Positions 62,910-64,000 of a stretch of DNA of 64,000 nt are shown here, one piece after another. Below the pieces are notes generated by a model. It ran no database searches and was not told the DNA's origin. It worked only from the letters and a program-made list of their open reading frames with translations. This DNA comes from Gluconacetobacter tumulicola. GTDB taxonomy: Bacteria > Pseudomonadota > Alphaproteobacteria > Acetobacterales > Acetobacteraceae. Position numbers and translations under genes: made by a program. Each line of letters starts with the position of its first letter. Positions within the stretch are counted from its first letter, which is position 1. The stretch lies in NCBI RefSeq assembly GCF_014174215.1, contig NZ_JABEQL010000002.1, forward strand, positions 186,001 through 250,000. Reading direction: 5' to 3'.

Positions 62910-64000
62910 ATGCGCCTGCTTCACACGTCCGACTGGCAGATCGGCAAGGTTTTCCGCTTCGCCGACGATGATATCCTGCCCGTCCTGCAGCAGGAACGGC
63001 TGGAAGCGATCGGCCGGATCGGCCGTCTGGCCCGCGCCCAGGGGGCGGAATGCGTCGTGGTGGCGGGGGATATCTACGACCATCTGCGCCCCTCGGAGCG
63101 CACGCTGCGCCAGCCGGTGGAGCGGATGCGCCAGTTTCCCGACCTGCGCTGGCACCTGATTCCCGGCAACCATGATTTCAACGAGCGGGACGGGCTGTGG
63201 GAACGGCTGGCGCGGACCGGCCTGCCGGATCATATCGTGCCGCATCTGGCCCACGCGCCGGCGGCGCTGGATGCGGCGGGTACGGCGTGGCTGCTGCCCG
63301 CCGGATTGGGGCATCGGCATGTCATCGGCGACCCGACCGTCTGGATGGATGGCGCGGCCACGCCCGAGGGGGCGATCCGGGTCGGGCTGGCGCATGGTTC
63401 GGTGCGGAGTTTCGGGGAGGAGGCGCCGGGGCATAATCTGCTGGCCATCGATCGGGCGCGGCAGGCGGGGCTATCCTATCTCGCGCTTGGCGATTGGCAT
63501 GGCGCCCAGCGGATCGATGCCCGCACCTGGTATTCGGGCACGCCGGAGGTCGATGGGTTCGACCTCGGCGGTGCGGGCGGGGGGCAGGCGCTGCTGGTGA
63601 CGCTGGATGGGCCTCGGGCCGAACCGGTGGTCGAATCCCATGCGGTCGGGCGCTTTCGCTGGGCGCGGGCGCAGGCGGTGCTGACCTGTGCCGACGATAT
63701 CGCGGCGCTGGAGGGGCGGCTGCGCGCGATCGATCCCGATGATCCCAGCCGGGTGCTGGTATGGCTGGCCGTGAGCGGGGCGCTGGGGCTGTCGGAGCTG
63801 GAAGGCTGGCAGGCGCGGATTGTGGACGGGCTGGGCTCGGCGTTGCGGTTGCTGCGAATCGATGGCGCGCCGGGGCTGGCGCCGTCGTCGGACGATCTGG
63901 ATGCGTTCGGGCCGGGCGGCGCCGTGCGGGCCGCCGCCGAGACGCTGGCGCGGCAGGCCGGCGAGGGCGACGAGGCGGCGCGGGCGATCGCGGCGGCGGC
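62910..64000 (+). CDS. DNA repair exonuclease, SbcD/Mre11-like (3' end outside window)
   Basis: About 363 N-terminal residues are visible. A calcineurin-like metallophosphoesterase domain shows MRLLHTSDWQIGKVF, VVVAGDIYDHLRPSERTL, LIPGNHDFNERDG, GLAHGSVRSF and LALGDWHGAQRI, the full set of metal-binding motifs. The C-terminal region (RAEPVVESHAVGRFRWARAQ) is like YhaO/SbcD-type proteins, which pair with an SMC-like ATPase; such a partner would lie to the right of the window. AAGGGGGG directly precedes the ATG. The 254-base gap to the FUSC gene shows nothing I can name. Confidence 0.88.
   Translation, partial: MRLLHTSDWQIGKVFRFADDDILPVLQQERLEAIGRIGRLARAQGAECVVVAGDIYDHLRPSERTLRQPVERMRQFPDLRWHLIPGNHDFNERDGLWERLARTGLPDHIVPHLAHAPAALDAAGTAWLLPAGLGHRHVIGDPTVWMDGAATPEGAIRVGLAHGSVRSFGEEAPGHNLLAIDRARQAGLSYLALGDWHGAQRIDARTWYSGTPEVDGFDLGGAGGGQALLVTLDGPRAEPVVESHAVGRFRWARAQAVLTCADDIAALEGRLRAIDPDDPSRVLVWLAVSGALGLSELEGWQARIVDGLGSALRLLRIDGAPGLAPSSDDLDAFGPGGAVRAAAETLARQAGEGDEAARAIAAA

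Overview
The window is about 67% GC (estimated by eye) and nearly fully coding. It looks chromosomal and alphaproteobacterial, most likely from an acetic acid bacterium (Acetobacteraceae, Gluconacetobacter-like). That rests on the mix of lptFG-lptD, pepA-holC, ftsEX-ydcF-plsC-DUF2125, phaR, hslVU, lutABC and cbpAM and on the style of the proteins; the exact taxon is inferred. I saw no rRNA, tRNA, CRISPR array, phage or intact insertion sequence.

Layout: 1-3.8 kb holds the lipopolysaccharide transport genes lptF-lptG-lptD (minus strand; lptD runs off the edge). 4-10 kb holds a flavin dehydrogenase, a coiled-coil membrane protein, the tRNA t6A gene sua5/tsaC, cysQ, and pepA-holC. An aldo/keto reductase follows. 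11.2-17.6 kb is a tightly overlapping six-gene cluster in the order of hydrogenase-4 (hyfB-C-E-F-G-I-like). Its large subunit lacks the [NiFe] cysteine ligands and its antiporter-like subunits lack the usual membrane lysine/histidine signature residues. Phospholipid genes pssA-psd, a methyltransferase and gloB come next.

20.8-30.3 kb is a divergently controlled nucleoside/purine island: a GntR/HutC regulator faces a TonB-dependent receptor, an NCS2 purine permease, an exported nucleoside hydrolase, adenine deaminase, an AbgA-like amidohydrolase and a phosphoribosyltransferase. Together they describe a plausible outer-membrane-to-nucleotide salvage route. Two palindromes lie in the promoter region.

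31-37 kb holds a palindromic intergenic repeat, phaR, a DUF2125 protein, a DnaA-box-containing AT-rich intergenic region, plsC, ydcF and ftsEX. 37.1-48.3 kb is an eight-gene chemosensory array (CheW, CheR, CheW, receptor, CheA-REC, CheB, two hybrid histidine kinases) in the Wsp/Che3 style, with kinases rather than a flagellar CheY as the likely output. hslVU follows behind a near-perfect RpoH-type promoter, then sufE, a DUF2272 lipoprotein and a second aldo/keto reductase. An AT-rich island of about 600 bp without convincing genes separates these from the lactate-use operon lutABC. The right end carries cbpA-cbpM, two small secreted proteins, an AaeAB/FUSC-type efflux set and the start of an SbcD-like nuclease gene.

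A dispersed GC-rich repeat with a hairpin core occurs four times (near 10.2, 50.3, 53.3 and 58.9 kb), always just after a gene.
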